Source: Hydractinia symbiolongicarpus (Eukaryota > Cnidaria > Hydrozoa > Anthoathecata > Hydractiniidae). Taken from it: DNA of 64,000 nucleotides. The stretch lies in assembly GCF_029227915.1 (NCBI RefSeq), contig NC_079882.1, forward strand, positions 11,718,001 to 11,782,000. Reading direction: 5' to 3'. Below, one piece after another: positions 51,601 to 64,000 of the stretch (position 1 is the first letter of the stretch; each line of letters begins with the position of its first letter). The translations under genes were made by a program, and so were the position numbers. Below the pieces are notes generated by a model that did not search any database, was not told where the DNA came from, and saw nothing but the letters and a program-made list of their open reading frames with translations.

Positions 51601-54494
51601 ATTTGTTCTAAGTATAAATAAAAATTACAAGAACCTCGCTTATTCTAAACTACATTACCAACTTTAATATCTCTAGAACGACATCAACGTACTGAAGTTC
51701 TTGCAGTTGCTAGTCCCGCGAAACCACGCGAGCTATCAGCAGAAGAATCAAAAAAATTAGTTGAAAGTGAAGAAGCTACGCTAAGAGAGTTACGATTGTT
51801 TTTACGTCAAGTGGTTTGGAAGTTGTTAGCTGACAGAAAGTTCAAAGAGTTTTCCAAACCTGTTGATTTAGGAGAGGTATATACATCTAGTTCGTATGAT
51901 AGTTTAAACTCAATTTCCTTTCTAAAGATAATAAGTCAACATCTGGAAAAGCCTGACATTTTTGGAAAGGAAACCTTTTTAATAATAATCCTGGAAGAAA
52001 AGTTCTTAATTTTCATTTATTTCGATCACGCGACAAACCGCTATTTTTCTGTTGTGATTGGCTTTAAATAAAACAAAAACAGATATTTCAAGTACATTTT
52101 CTTCATAATTTTTTTCTATTACATAGGTCGATGATTACTTAGAAGTGATCCAACAGCCAATGGATTTATCGACAGTAATGACACGCATAAACGCACATCA
52201 TTATCACACCTGCGCTCACTTCTTAGAAGATGTTAACTTGATCACAAACAATTGTTTGGAATACAATCCTGATAAAGACCAATACGATAAACTGCTGAGA
52301 AACCGTGCTTGCGAACTGAGAGATGTCGCTCATGCTTTTGTCCACAATGACCTTGATCCTGAATTTGAAAAAGTTTGTTTTTTATGTATTCCACATAGCT
52401 TTCAAATTTACCATGGTCGTTAGTTTTTATATGTGTGTATTTATTTCTTTTTTTTCTGATTTTGTGTTTATTTTTCAGCTTTGTATTGAAATACATCAAA
52501 GTCGAATTAATAGAGGTACGCTAGCTAGTAAATTATACCTAGGGCGATTTTTTTTAAGAAAGTTTTCTTGGTATTAAAAGTTTAATAGGTATTGTTCTTT
52601 TGCACAAGTTAATTTTTTATTTGTTTATTTACTTAGTAATTTTTGTAACAGGTTATGATGTCAATGCGAATGCTCCATCATTTTTGAAAGTTATATCTAA
52701 ATCGAAAAACACTAATACATCAACGATGGAGGTAGATGAGGGTAACACGTCGTCAACAAAGCCTGTTGTAGGTGACCCAACAGGACCAAGGTTTAGCCGC
52801 CGAGTGCGTGGATTAAGTGAACCGTATGAATTTGATACTTCCACGTTAGATCTTATTGAGAAAAATAAGCGAGCAGCAAAGAAAATATTAAAACCAACTT
52901 CAGAAGTGTTAGATACAAATGATAATTCAACGTGTTCTGTGCCGGACGAACCACAGATTGAAGAGAATTCTGTTAAAAATACTGTAGAGGATGAGCAAGC
53001 GTCATACCAACATAAAAATGATGTGGAAATAACTAACACAGAAGAGAAAATTGTAGATAATGTAAAAAGAAATTTAGAATTTCAAGAAGTGAAACAATCC
53101 GAAGGTGAATAATGAAATTTATATCATTGGCAGCATACAGGAAGCTTTTTCAGTATTAGAGAGAAAGAGAGTTATATATTTTCACAAATTTTTAAAATTA
53201 AATGAGTTTGATGTATAAGAAGGAGTACATATTTTCTTAAATTCCGAAAATTATACGAGTGTGATGTCAAACTAAGGGTACACATTCTATCAAATTCTGA
53301 AAATTACATAAGTGTTCAACTGATACATGAGTGTTAAACTAACAGTACATTTTTGTCAAATTTTGAATATTACGTGAGTATGATGTCCAACTAGGTTACA
53401 CATTCCATCAAATTTTGAAATTACCTAAGTATGGTGTCCAACTAAAGATATACACTTCCTCAATCTCTGAAAATTACATGAGTGTGAACTTCAACTAACA
53501 ACGCCCTCACCCATCCAAGCATCTACATTGAATACTACCCCTTCTCGTATCTGTTTTAGCATGATCTGGTCATACTGATCGTATAACCTAGCAACTATAC
53601 TTTCGTTTATCTTAAATAGCTAAAGAATGTATTTTTAGTTCCCAACCTCGTAGAAGAAGCGGTGGATTTATTATCAAAGTTAGTCGAGAATACAGACGGG
53701 TGTACTGTGCAAACATTAGAACGTCTTTACACAGATTTGTGTCGCTGTATACACAGTCACAAAGATGAAGATAATAGATACATTGTATTATTGGTATGTT
53801 ACTCATGTTTTTTGCGTATGTCTTGATTTGTCTCGATCTCTAGTTTACTGTTTTATAAGTCGATCACTTCAAAAATCTTCAGAGATCGTTAAACACTTAT
53901 AATAAGATCCCGCCGATTTCAGTGAAATAAGTACAAAAATGTTTTGATAGGAGCGATTGAGCTCAGTGAGTCAAAAATTAAGTCGTGTGGATTGTTTGGA
54001 AAAGAAAACCAAACGTGAGGACAGAGTTCCTGTCACAATGGCTTTAACATGCTTCAGTTTCAATATTAAGATTCAAATAAAATCACCCAGCAAACACTGA
54101 AGTGACTAAATTTGTAAATAAAAAGGAGGAACTACAACTTCGTTTGACTTTTTACCGTATGTATGATATTTTCCGGATTGTATCGGAATTTAAAATTTGC
54201 TGGGGGTGTATAGTAGTAAATCTGAATTAATAAATTAGGGCGTCCTGTGAGAGTTTTAATTGCGTTCTACACATACTGAACATCGATAGTAGTTTGTCGA
54301 ACTGTCACAAAGTATGGACTATAAGATTAAATATCATTAAAGTTTAATAACAAAATATAAATCCGCATAATTTAATTATTTTTGGTAGATAAAAACGTCT
54401 GTGTGAAGTGGATTAAAAACACATATTAACCTATATGTTTTTTTAGGATTTGCAAACGGTAATCGAAAGAATTCAACAGCATCAAACGTCATGA
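39689..54494 (+). CDS. ATAD2: ATPase family AAA domain-containing protein 2 (ATAD2/ATAD2B), 20 exons
   Basis: Exons 39689-39859, 42329-42459, 44843-45026, 45734-45938, 46016-46165, 46489-46670, 46856-46997, 47123-47271, 47621-47869, 48060-48447, 48595-48751, 48840-48996, 49446-49664, 49982-50084, 51677-51876, 52127-52372, 52479-52515, 52652-53104, 53639-53793 and 54447-54494 total 3726 nt, giving 1241 aa with all phases matching. Order: basic/acidic N terminus with a Glu-Asp run (exon 4); first AAA module with Walker A GPPGTGKT (about 386-393) and Walker B IIFFDEID (446-453); second AAA module whose Walker A is degenerate (GKSGNGQTS), as in human; and a bromodomain (about 900-1010) with QQPMDLS and the acetyl-lysine-binding Asn of EYNP (976). 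A chromatin regulator that binds acetylated histones. The last two exons match the conserved C-terminal helix. Shorter than human (1390 aa), mostly in the linkers. Confidence 0.93.
41384..41650 (-). repeat. tRNA-derived SINE in ATAD2 intron 1
   Basis: Read on the minus strand, the head GGCGCCGTAGATTAGTGGTTA holds a pol III box A-like sequence. About 50 bases on, GGGGTTCGATTCC is a near-perfect box B. Together these form a tRNA-like head at about 41650-41585. The body (GGGCGAGTGAATGTTACCAT.. to about 41384) is unrelated to tRNA, as in tRNA-derived SINEs. No poly(A) tail is obvious. It is not a functional tRNA because no cloverleaf 3' half follows. Confidence 0.75.
50400..51180 (+). repeat. ~130-bp satellite, six monomers, in ATAD2 intron 14
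   Basis: TG(C/T)CACCATCATGTTCAGCAT recurs near 50421, 50551, 50680, 50807, 50937 and 51068. Each is followed by AACTGTGCCAAATTTTGT, GAAAATAAAGTAG and GGACCAATTTTGGCCTAAAA. Inner copies are very alike. Two monomers of the same family lie inverted at 7992-8220. Confidence 0.9.
51331..51367. repeat. (AAT)n microsatellite
   Basis: About eleven AAT units in the same ATAD2 intron, just after the satellite array. Confidence 0.9.
53175..53500. repeat. ~60-bp minisatellite in ATAD2 intron 18
   Basis: Diverged units share (A/T)TC.GAAAATTAC.TGAGTGTGA, then TCCAACTAA and TACACATTC, repeated about five times with variable length. Confidence 0.7.
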
Positions 54495-56148
54495 AATGTG
54501 ATAAGAAAAGTATTCTCTGCGAGAGAGTGTCCAATCTGATGCCAGGATTTCATCAAAAGTTGCGTTCAGTGATATTCTACCGAGACATTTATTATGTATT
54601 TATGCAAATACATCTTTATGTATTGAACTTTATAAGTTTTTTTTCGAAATACCGTAATTTGTTTCAATCTTCTAAATACCGTAATTTGTTTTACCGTAAT
54701 TTGATTTGATTGACCACACTTTTATAGGTGTAACTCGCGAAGCTCATCCCACGAACAAGACCTAAAAAAAACCGGAAATGTTTGAGCTCACCATGTTAAG
54801 ATATTTATACGCATGCGTACAATTAATTGGAATGTTTTATTTTATTCCAAAATTAGTTGCTACCATTTAATATATTATTTATTTTAGCTTGTAATAATTC
54901 AAACGAATATGAAAATCGAAATTTTTGAATGTATATGTTTACATAAAAACCTTCAAAATATTTTTGATTTTTTTCTTCATACGTCCGTTCCCATGTTCAC
55001 TAAAGAAAATTTTTCTATAACTTTACCTATGGACAAACACACTGAGATACTTCTGGAACAAGCTGTTTTGTAAAAAAGATACATTTTTCTCCCTTCAACA
55101 AATTGTGCCTACTCTTTACAAACATCGATACAAGGTCAATATTTAAATTTGTTTAATTGGAACCTCTACGTGGGAGAGCACATAATTGTCAAAAGCTACA
55201 ATGAGTTGTAGAAGAAAAAATTTAACGAAAGAAATTTTTCAAATTTACATTTGAAGAATTATTTTCGTAGGGTAAGTGATCGTAAGTTAGAGATTATGTA
55301 ATGTTGTTATAAATACATTTTAAAATCAGAGCAATGTGCGCTAATTATGTAAAAAAGAATCAGTCATTCCATCCTTAATTAGCTCCTCATCAATAGAGTA
55401 ATTATAGTTGAATCATATAAAACGGCTTTATTATAATAACATCACTTCTTAGATACATCGGCTTACATTTGTTTTGAAGCGATATTTTTTTGTTACGTAC
55501 GTTTATAAGTGTTCGTGAACATCAAAGAATTCTTGCTCCCATCAACAAAAGTCGAGCTTATTCGAAGCATTAAAATATGGTAAGAACGTTTTTAACTTTT
55601 TGATGTCGGATCGTAAAGTTTTGTGTGTGTTTTGTACGTCTAATATAGTGATACGTTATTTTTTAAAAAAAATTATAAAAACTAGCTTAGAAAATGCTTG
55701 AAACTGAAAAAACGGAATATGTTTTGGTAAGAAATTTTTTAGTATTTCTATGTCAGTACGTATACTTAATTTAGTTTTCGTATATATAAACTCGTTGCTT
55801 CGTGGAAACTTGTGCTTAATATCAGGATATGTAAGAAAGTGGCTATAAAAGTACACTGAAGATTCCAATCATTGAACAGTAATGTAATTTGTACTGTAGG
55901 TAGATAAAAACAGCAAAAATTTTGTTTCAAAACTCATCTAGAAAAAACCGTTATGTTTACCACTACATTGTTTGCTTCCATATTTTTTTCAATTCTGTCT
56001 GTCCCATCATATCTAATCTCTCTGTCAACTTTGCGTGAGTGTTGGAATGTGTTTCATTGTGTATTTTTTTGTTTCAGCAAACTTTATTGGTGCGGGTGTG
56101 AATATATTTTAACGATGATAGATTTTCTGTAAAGTTTGTCATGGAATG
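54495..56148. other. region between ATAD2 and the synaptotagmin-like start codon
   Basis: It contains the ATAD2 3' UTR and probably 5' untranslated exons of the next gene: splice-like borders occur at ATG|GTAAGA near 55577, around the frame at 55694-55726, and at TTTCAG near 56078. None encodes an N terminus in phase with the main exons, so I treat them as non-coding. Confidence 0.35.
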
Positions 56149-59100
56149 ATGGTTGGTCAAGTTCTAAGTGGTAATTCTTTTTTTACTTTAAATATTTTAG
56201 AATTTTTTTTATCTTTTTAATCTAAGGAACTAAGTTTTTTTTAAATTTAATTTTCTTAGTAAGTTATAAGTAATAAAATTACTATGTTATTAAAAGTCCG
56301 CACTTAAGTTGTCCAGTATTCTCTAGAATTGAAGTCTGGATTTAAATGTCATACAGTCTTTCTTCTCCTCTTTTTATCAAATGAAGAATTTCTAATGCTA
56401 AAAGTAATATTTTAGAGTAACGTTTATATAACAAGGTTCTGGAAAGTGCTTATCATATGATGTGATGCAATAAGAAGTAATATATGTTTCGTTAGATAAA
56501 TATATTATATCGCAGATTAGGATCATATTACGACTTCAAAAAATTTCAGTTATTTTGCAATGACACCACAGTTGAAAGGTTTTTCTAAATAGCTTATCTA
56601 TTAATACCGGAATTGTGAATAGCTATAAGCTCGCCAAGTTACCAACGCACCTGTTGGAGCAATCAATTACGAAACTTTCTCCCATGAATAACATACACAC
56701 ATAAGAGTGAAATTAAATGAAATCATATATCCTCTTTTTCTTTCATAATTTTTTACATGGTATATCTTTTTCAATATTTATTGACTAGTATGGCAACGTA
56801 TGCTAGAAACATACGACGAGACTGTAATTAACCTCCAATAGTTGTTTTTTGTACCCCCCCCCCCCCCTGCAAACGAATTTACTCTGTATTTGTGGATCAA
56901 TGTGTGATGTATGACGTAGTTTTTTACACGACAACGTCACGACGTCATACAACCCTTTGCTTGTCACCTTTGAGAGTTACCCAAGTTGTTACATGTTAAT
57001 AGTGACATTTTGTTTTATGCAGGTACGTCAGGTATCATTCTGCTTGTTGTCATTGTATTGGTTCTCCTTTGTATTGCGGTTTTGGTCGTTCTTAAATACG
57101 CACTCAGAAATAAACCAAAAAGTCGTCACTCTGTTTATCATAAATATGCCGTTTTAAAAAGTCAAGAAGATGTTGCTGTTAATGTCAAACAGAATCCCAT
57201 CCAACCTCCATCTCATGCGAACGTTAAAGTGAGGCTCATCCCTCCAAAACTATTGGAATCGAAAAGAATAACAAGTATAAAATATTCAGGAGAAGAAGAA
57301 GAAGAAAAAAAAGAAAAAATATTGGAAAAGAAAAATGAGGAACATAAAAAAACTAATTCTGAAAATGTGATCACATTTTCTAATTATCGAGAAAAGTTTT
57401 TTGGTTTGCTCGATATGTCAAATGGGCATAACAAGAACAATATTAAACGTCATTCCAAACCTGATATGGTTGATGTGTTGGATCGGAACACGTTTTTGAG
57501 GAGTAAATATCGATCACGCAGACCAGACAGTATATATGACGAAGGTATAGGGAAATTGACGTTCACTTTAGGCTACTCTAAAATCGACGACTTCCTCACC
57601 GTTCATTTAATCGCTGGACGACAAATTTATTCACATGACCCTTTAAATAATATTCGACTGCCGGCAGTTAGTATACAAATCGAGAATATGCCTGAAACAG
57701 AAGTCACTTCGAACCCTGATGAAGCCCCAAATCCTGAGTATGACCAAGAATTTACATTTTCATTGCAACAGCACGAACTTTATGGAACTTGCTTGCGATT
57801 CATTGTGTGGGATATTATATCCAATCATGAAACGAGTGTAGTAGGTTTTTCTCAAGTTAATTTAAAGGACTTTCACCATACACTTCTTGGCAGTGCAGCG
57901 GAGAGTAGTTTGATTTGTAAAGATATCAAACCTACGTTGAGTAGCGAGGTAAGTCGTATGGTTGTTTTGTCGTGGTCTTTGCCATTTGTCTGGTTGAGTT
58001 TTTTTGGCTACAACCTTCCACACAGGATACACCCACTCTACCAACACCTTCCAAAATTAAGAAGTGAAACCACTCTCTCGCCCCCAGGTTTGTTTGCCTT
58101 CTAAAAAACCCTGGGGACGAGGGTGACGAGAAACCAGTTCATTTTGTGCCCTATCTGGCATTTTAAACTTACCCATATGATTTTTCTTTGTTTTCTGTGT
58201 AGATAACTGAAGGGTTAGGTGAAGCATTGGTGTCATTGTACTATGATTGCGTCACTGACAAAATTGTTGTTAATTTAAGAAGATTAAGAAAATTAGACGT
58301 GCAAAAAAATGATCAAGGTAATAAATACTACTTTATGTGTACAGCTTGTGGTGGGTAGATGTTCAAGGTTTTTATTATTTTTTGCGGTTCAGCCATCAAA
58401 CGGGAAATTAGATTCTTCACAATGCGGTAAATCGAGGTCAAACACCATTTGCCACGATTTGCCAAATTTGGTTTTTTTACAGTAAAGCCATGTTATTAAG
58501 AAAAAGTGCCTCTCTCTCTCTGATTTTGCATTTTTACTTTTCCCTCTCCCTTTAACAAGTTTATAAAATTGCTTATCGTGAAAATTTTATTTTGCGAATT
58601 CCATCGCCTGAAAATTGTTCACAATTAAGACCTTTTCATCGCAAAAATAATTCCATGAAAATTACTTCACCAAACAGATTTCTGTCCTTAAGCTAACAAC
58701 AATCACTGAAACTATGGAGCAGCACAATTCTAAAGACTAGTAACGAAGGTGGTCACAGGCAATGGTGTGGTAACGAAATGAAACACAGACTCAAATATTT
58801 GATTTTTCAAGTGATGTATAAGGCAAGAATCTTTTTTCACATTTAAAAAATTTCAAAGGAAAAAATATCCCGTGTTAAAAAGTTGATCGAGGAGTTAAGC
58901 CGGGGAAGGGGACAAATTTTTTTAGGCTTAGAATTGTTGGGAAAAGTGGCGACACAAAGAGATTTGTTAGTAGCAACGTTTCTTTGTTACTAGAAACGCG
59001 TCTTTTCAGATAGATATACTGGCGACAAAATTTAACCTTTTTTAGGCGATATAAATTCACATTACTATCGCTTGAAAAACTGTCTCGTATCCCCATGGCT

Positions 59101-59665
59101 TTACATTTCTAGCAAATAAATTCTACACCAGTAAATATCAAAGGAAGGAAACTGAATTGTTAAGTAAATAGGTTTTACAGCCTTTACTTTATGTGTTTAT
59201 CTATGTTTAGAAGTTTATGTGAAAATTTCGTTGCTGCTGGACAATGACATCATTCAATGCAAAAGAACAACTGAATACCCACCAGTTCAAACTACACAAA
59301 TAAACCAATCATTCGAGTTCAGTGCACTTTCCTCAGACTTTAATCAGATAACTAATAATAATAGCCCAAAACTACATCGCGAGTTAATGATTCCTGTTCC
59401 GGATAATTCAGTGAGCAGCATTCAGTCTGTTATAAATCCCAGTGGATTAGGATTTGATACTCTTAAAAACAATATGGGAATCCTCATTAGTGTTCGCGCC
59501 AAAACTTTAACTAAAAGAAAACGAGTTATCGGGCGAATATATATTGGCAAGTCAGATAGTTCAACAGACGGATTATCGGACCAGTTTTTTCATTGGTCGG
59601 AAATGGTAAAACATTTTGATAATGTTATCACTCAATGGCATACTTTAAAACTATCCAGTTACTGA
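56149..59665 (+). CDS. synaptotagmin-like protein, probably calcium-independent, 4 coding exons
   Basis: Exons 56149-56170, 57023-57948, 58203-58317 and 59211-59665 total 1518 nt, giving 505 aa. A very short luminal N terminus (about 10 residues) is followed by one membrane segment (about 11-31). Then comes a long basic/acidic linker with an EEEEEKKEK stretch, C2A (about 194-306, GKLTFTLGY...EFTFSL...LRFIVWDI) and C2B (317-505, EALVSLYYD..., HWSEM....ITQWHTLKL). The final W-H-x-L motif is the synaptotagmin C2B signature. Two of the three Asp positions in the second calcium loop of C2A are replaced (WDIISNHETS) and C2B has SVRAKTLTKRK there, so calcium binding is unlikely. The start ATG is preceded by a two-codon upstream ORF (ATGGAATGA, 56141). 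AATAAA lies at 59674. The exact paralogue is not assigned. Confidence 0.8.
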
Positions 59666-61021
59666 TTTATTAAAATAAAATATGGAATAGATTGTGAAAT
59701 TATTTATTGATCCCATCTTTACAAAATAGTGTTTTCCCTCCGTAGTTACTATTTTCTATATTTCAAAACAACGAAAATTGATTTTTTGTACAAAATTTTA
59801 AATTACTTGATTTCCGCACATTTGTGTTTTACAAAATTACTGCGCTACGAAAAATGAAAGTGCGTGAAATATTTCTTTTTAAAATAGGTGCTAAAGCAAT
59901 AAATTATTCAATTAAAAACTTTACTCAGTGTGGGTACAAGTAACCCTGCGAAATCGAACAAGAAAGCGCGCGAAAAAATGAAACAAATTTTGTACATACT
60001 TGGAAACTAAGCTTGCCCATAATTGTTGTGCCTCTACAAAATTTCTCGTTTTGATTTTATTGTACATAAATTTATGTATTGAGACGTCGTTGCCTTACTT
60101 TTCAATATTTCTGAACAAACGCAGCAATAAATTTCTTGAAAAACTGCTTTAACTTTGAGCAAGAAATTTGTAGACGCGTTTATTTTTTCAAGTTCGTAAG
60201 TGCATGAAGGTTAATGTCAATAACCGACGGCGCATTGTGACAAACTGCGGGGCTATATATCGTAAATTTGACGCGTAATAATGTAATTCCCTGAGAACAC
60301 ATTTTTATAAAAAAATCAACTTTTGACCTGGTACTAGAGTTCGAATTGAGAAGGCATTCCGCGAGTTTAGACTAACGTTTGGGTGAGGGACTTCACTTTA
60401 CCTCTATCAGACTTATTCCCCGTCGTTCTAACGTGTGACAAATCTGATTTTTTCCTTAATCACTGCGTTACTATTACATCGATCGTAACATAATTAGTTA
60501 TTAAAAAATTTACGCGTTAAAGATAAATAACTCCTATATATACGGAGGTGTGGCACTCAAGGGCTAAAATATGCTTATATCAGCAGCAAAATCTGAAAAT
60601 CTAAGGCAGAACCACACTTTTTCAAAATTACCCAGGGTTCCTCGACGTTGTCCATCATATCGGCTAGCGCTGAAACTTGTATGTCACGACAAACAGAAAC
60701 CTATATTTCATAAATAATTTGGTAGATATTCAGGTTTATTTTATGAAATATTTGGGAAAGTATAGCCGGAAGTATGTCATTGGCTCACTCTTTACGAATG
60801 ACACCACGTAACAAAGAAAAAACCATGCTTTGCTATTTGCCGTAACCTATACCGAGATTTGGTTGTATATATCAGAATTGTCTTTAAAATAAAATTTTTG
60901 GCAGCCTTGTACTTTATGGCACGCGAAAGTAATTGTGCGTGACGTACCAATCTCAGAATCCAGTAAAAAACACATTAGGGTATCATTAAAGTTATTTAAA
61001 AAAAATTCATCTCATACAAAA
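59666..61021. other. convergent intergenic region between the synaptotagmin-like gene and GNL2
   Basis: Apart from 3' UTR ends I see no feature. No exon-like frame or repeat border is recognised. Confidence 0.45.
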
Positions 61022-63876
61022 TTATTTTTTGAATCTCTTCTTTGTCCTAGATTTTTTTGATAGAGTTTCAGTCATAGTTTTGTTTTTCTTTTGTTTATTT
61101 TTATTTTTAACATTGGCCTCCTCATAGTACCGAGATCCAGTTTTCATCTTGTTTGTCGTCATCCGTTTCGGTTTCTAGGCGATAAAACAAATCCGAAAAT
61201 TAATTTTCCAGAACAAGGGGAGAAAATTTAGCTACTTAAAAATATTTTAACTTACAATGTTTTTCTTATCTTCCTCCTCTTCGTGAACACGTTTCAATTT
61301 CCGTTTTTTAGATGTCCTTTTCACTCCTAAAAAAAACAAGACAAAGAAAATAGAAAATCTTAAACATGTACACACAAAATGTAGGTTGGTTTGCAATCTA
61401 CCATCAGGAAAAAATTAGAGTTAACATTAAAAATCATCATACAATCATAATATAAATTTTCATCATCGGTAGCATTTTTTATTTGTTACATCGATTGAAT
61501 AAATTCTACGAACCTTTATTTGTTTGGTCGTCATTGCTGTCTGACATTGCTTCAACACAAAGAACACCAGGACTTGAAACAATTTTATATTTTCCAGCAT
61601 CATCCGTCTGTTCTAAATGGAAATAAAAATAGGCAACGGCTGGGTGGAAAAAAAAAATACTGAAAAAACCTGAAAAAATAGCGACATATCAGATACTATC
61701 TATTGCAAATCTTTCACAAGCTAGGTTAGTAGCTTCATGCAGAAATATCATCATCAATTCGCTTTATCAAAAATTTAGGAAGTAGATTTTTCACAGTTTT
61801 CTCTCTACAATATAAGATATTGACAATGTTACCAGACCAAAAAACACATGCTATGCAACCTGACTGATGTTGGGTGAATGAAAAATTAGACAATTTTGTT
61901 GTTTTAAATTGTTTACTGGCTGGCTGCTTCGATTTTTAACGAAACAAATTCTTACAAAGCAACATACACACTGCAAGAAAAATTAAAACAACAGGTCATT
62001 GAGGAGGTAGTCCTCGCCTTTTTAGGTACAAATTTTCCATGTATTTTTGCTAGAGCTATGGGCTTTTTTGGGACTAAAATTCATGATGGTTCTGATTGGG
62101 TTGACTTGTTATATTTTGCAAACGAGTATAGCTTTAAAAAATACAAACAAATCTAGAAAAGTGACCCATGCTCTCTTCATTACCATGTCTATGACGACTG
62201 AAGCATAAGAAATACATAATATAAGAAATACATAAATACATACATATATATATAAATGCAAAGCAACACATTACATGGAAGCTCAGAAATGGAAATGACA
62301 TCAAATGCATTGCATCAGGTCATCAGACCAAAAATCATCAAAGCTTAGATTCACTTACATGAAAAGTTTTTACACTAACCTTGCTGATTGGTATCATTTC
62401 CAAGACCTAAGAAACTTCTTTCCTCAGACGTAAGTGAGTTAATAAGATCAGCTTCAACAGTTTCTTCAGTGTCAGAATTTTTCTTTTCATTGGGTTTTTT
62501 TTCTTTATCAAGTTCCTCTTCACTATTTATATCAAATTGTTCACTAACATCAGAATCATATGGTTCACTATCATCAGACTCTTGGTCTGCCTCAATTTTG
62601 TGTTTGTATTTTTCTGTTTTTAACTTGAACTTTTTTTTTGCTTTATCAAAATAATTAAAAGAAATTTCACTGTCTACAATCTGACTTTTATTATTGATGG
62701 CATTTTCGCCACCTTCATCAACATTTTCCTCATTGTCACTTCCACTATCATTTTCAAGATCACTGTATTCTTTTTCCTCAATGTCCTTTTTAATATTATC
62801 CAAGTCAAGTTTACTTGTGTGAAGCATTACGTCACCATCATCCTTATCAAATTCTGTTAAAACTGTCAAGTTATCAAAGTTCTGTGTAACAGATGGAGCA
62901 GTCATTTCCTTATTTGTCTCAGGTATGAAATCTATTGTGGAAATTTTGTTTAAGTCACTACAGCTTGCTACATTTTTCTCGTCTTCACCGGCTATTTTTG
63001 GCGGAGGAACAAAATATGGCAGTCTACCACGTTGAAAGTCATTCAAAATCATTTTTGCAACTGTGTTAATATCTGGTTCTCCACCCTATAAAAAAAGCAT
63101 TAAGAACAATTACTGACATAGCAAGAGGAATCCAGGAAGAAGTCAGAGCTGAATAAAGGATTACCTTCAGCAAACGCCCAGCCTGTCTGCAAAACTTTTC
63201 CAGGAAATCCTCTGAATTTTCCCAATTCAAAATTTTGTATGTTTTTTGTAAGTATTCTTTTTTAACTCGTGTAAGAACTTCCTCAATGTGTTCCCAAGGT
63301 TCTTTTATATTTTCAACGCGAACCACTCCTTTTAGTACTATTTCTGTTTCTGTGTCACCTGATGGGTAAACAACACCAGGGCAGTCAATCAAGTATATCT
63401 TCCGCATCAATGTCACATATTGCCATACCTAAAAGCATCTAGTATAAATTAGAAATCTCCAGAAAATTCAGAATGATCTTCCTTTTTTTAGATGTTTTCT
63501 TTACCTTTGTTTCACCAGGAATGGGTGCAGTTTTACAAACTTTCTTTTTCTTTAATGTGTTTATGATTGATGATTTCCCAACATTAGGGTATCCAATGAA
63601 TCCAACACTAAATATAAAAAATAAGTTTGATAAGTAGTCGCAATAAACAGATCAGTGTAAAATAAACGATAATAAAATCATAATTTTCAGATAACAGTGT
63701 GAGAATCTGCCTTAAAAAGAGATCCAAGTGCAGGATCAATACTTAAAACAAATCCAGAATACTTTACCAGGACACTGGCACTATCATGTATAGACAAACT
63801 AGATAGCAATTGACAGTCCTGGGTAAAAAATACATAAGTTTTGTGTTTACCTGATGTTCTTTTTATCCTGGTGAAG
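61022..63876 (-). CDS. GNL2: nucleolar GTP-binding protein 2 (GNL2/NOG2), 3' part
   Basis: In transcript order the exons are 63876-63851, 63607-63505, 63428-63165, 63085-62380, 61612-61514, 61326-61256 and 61174-61022 (stop). They give 473 aa of the C-terminal part; the 5' exons lie beyond the right edge. GNL2 is a circularly permuted GTPase needed for 60S ribosomal subunit maturation in the nucleolus. Seen here: LHQDKKNIS, then [13 protein letters not shown] (G1), APIPGETK (G2), [10 protein letters not shown] (G3), a conserved segment [18 protein letters not shown], and [16 protein letters not shown] (end of the NGP1NT-type core). Then follows a long acidic region and a lysine-rich tail ([25 protein letters not shown]). 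G4 and G5 precede G1 in this family and are outside the window. The frame is intact throughout. Confidence 0.93.
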
Positions 63877-64000
63877 CTAAAGAAAAAGATTTAAATGCTA
63901 TATGATAACCTGTTGTAATCATGTTTAAACGTATTGCATGGTGACCAGATTAGCCAACCATCAGACAGAAATTAGTAATTTCAATGTTTAAACTACCAAA

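Noticed and set aside
56850..56868. Poly-C run
   Set aside because: A simple homopolymer, possibly with a sequencing-length error; no further structure.
57949..58104. Read-through C terminus of the synaptotagmin-like exon
   Set aside because: The donor at 57949 and the in-phase C2B exons downstream show this to be intron sequence.

Overview
The window is animal nuclear DNA. It is AT-rich, has spliceosomal introns with GT-AG borders, and carries five recognisable protein genes plus a tandem paralogue, all of metazoan type. The mobile elements (Polinton/Maverick remnant, non-LTR retrotransposon tails, pogo, PIF/Harbinger-like and hAT-like elements, a tRNA-derived SINE, a ~130-bp satellite) fit a cnidarian. 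That is an inference from style and gene content; no marker here proves the species.

Layout. 1-12.2 kb holds no host gene that I can recognise. It is a graveyard of DNA transposons with terminal inverted repeats (TIRs), one of them a three-level nest at 6228-9435. 12.2-16.3 kb (+) is a complete 10-exon COPS5/CSN5 gene (333 aa, JAMM motif intact) with a pogo-type element in intron 7. 17.2-27.1 kb (+) holds two intact tandem ABHD6-like lipase genes with identical exon structure (five exons, 328 aa each). 28.1-29.5 kb (-) is an intronless DNPEP (M18 aspartyl aminopeptidase) coding sequence. 29.5-39.6 kb is again element-rich: a TIR element with iterated CCAATCTT motifs enclosing an unassigned exon-like ORF, a 4-kb decayed Polinton with ~140-bp inverted ends, and a non-LTR retrotransposon tail. 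39.7-54.5 kb (+) is a complete 20-exon ATAD2/ATAD2B gene (1241 aa). 56.1-59.7 kb (+) is a synaptotagmin-like gene (505 aa, one membrane segment, two C2 domains lacking most calcium ligands). 61.0-63.9 kb (-) is the 3' part of GNL2/NOG2, running off the right edge.

The host genes do not form an operon or pathway: signalosome deneddylase, lipid hydrolase, peptidase, chromatin ATPase, membrane-trafficking protein and ribosome-assembly GTPase. Exon joins were made by hand from splice signals and reading-frame phase. All four complete multi-exon models (COPS5, both ABHD6 copies, ATAD2 and SYT) close exactly in frame.

The most unusual signal is a ~95-nt module present twice (1444-1539 and 9834-9928) inside two different TIR elements. 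Its 9-bp closing stem is perfect in both copies although the two copies differ by two compensatory base-pair changes. It looks like a conserved RNA (or single-stranded DNA) structure that I cannot assign to a known family.
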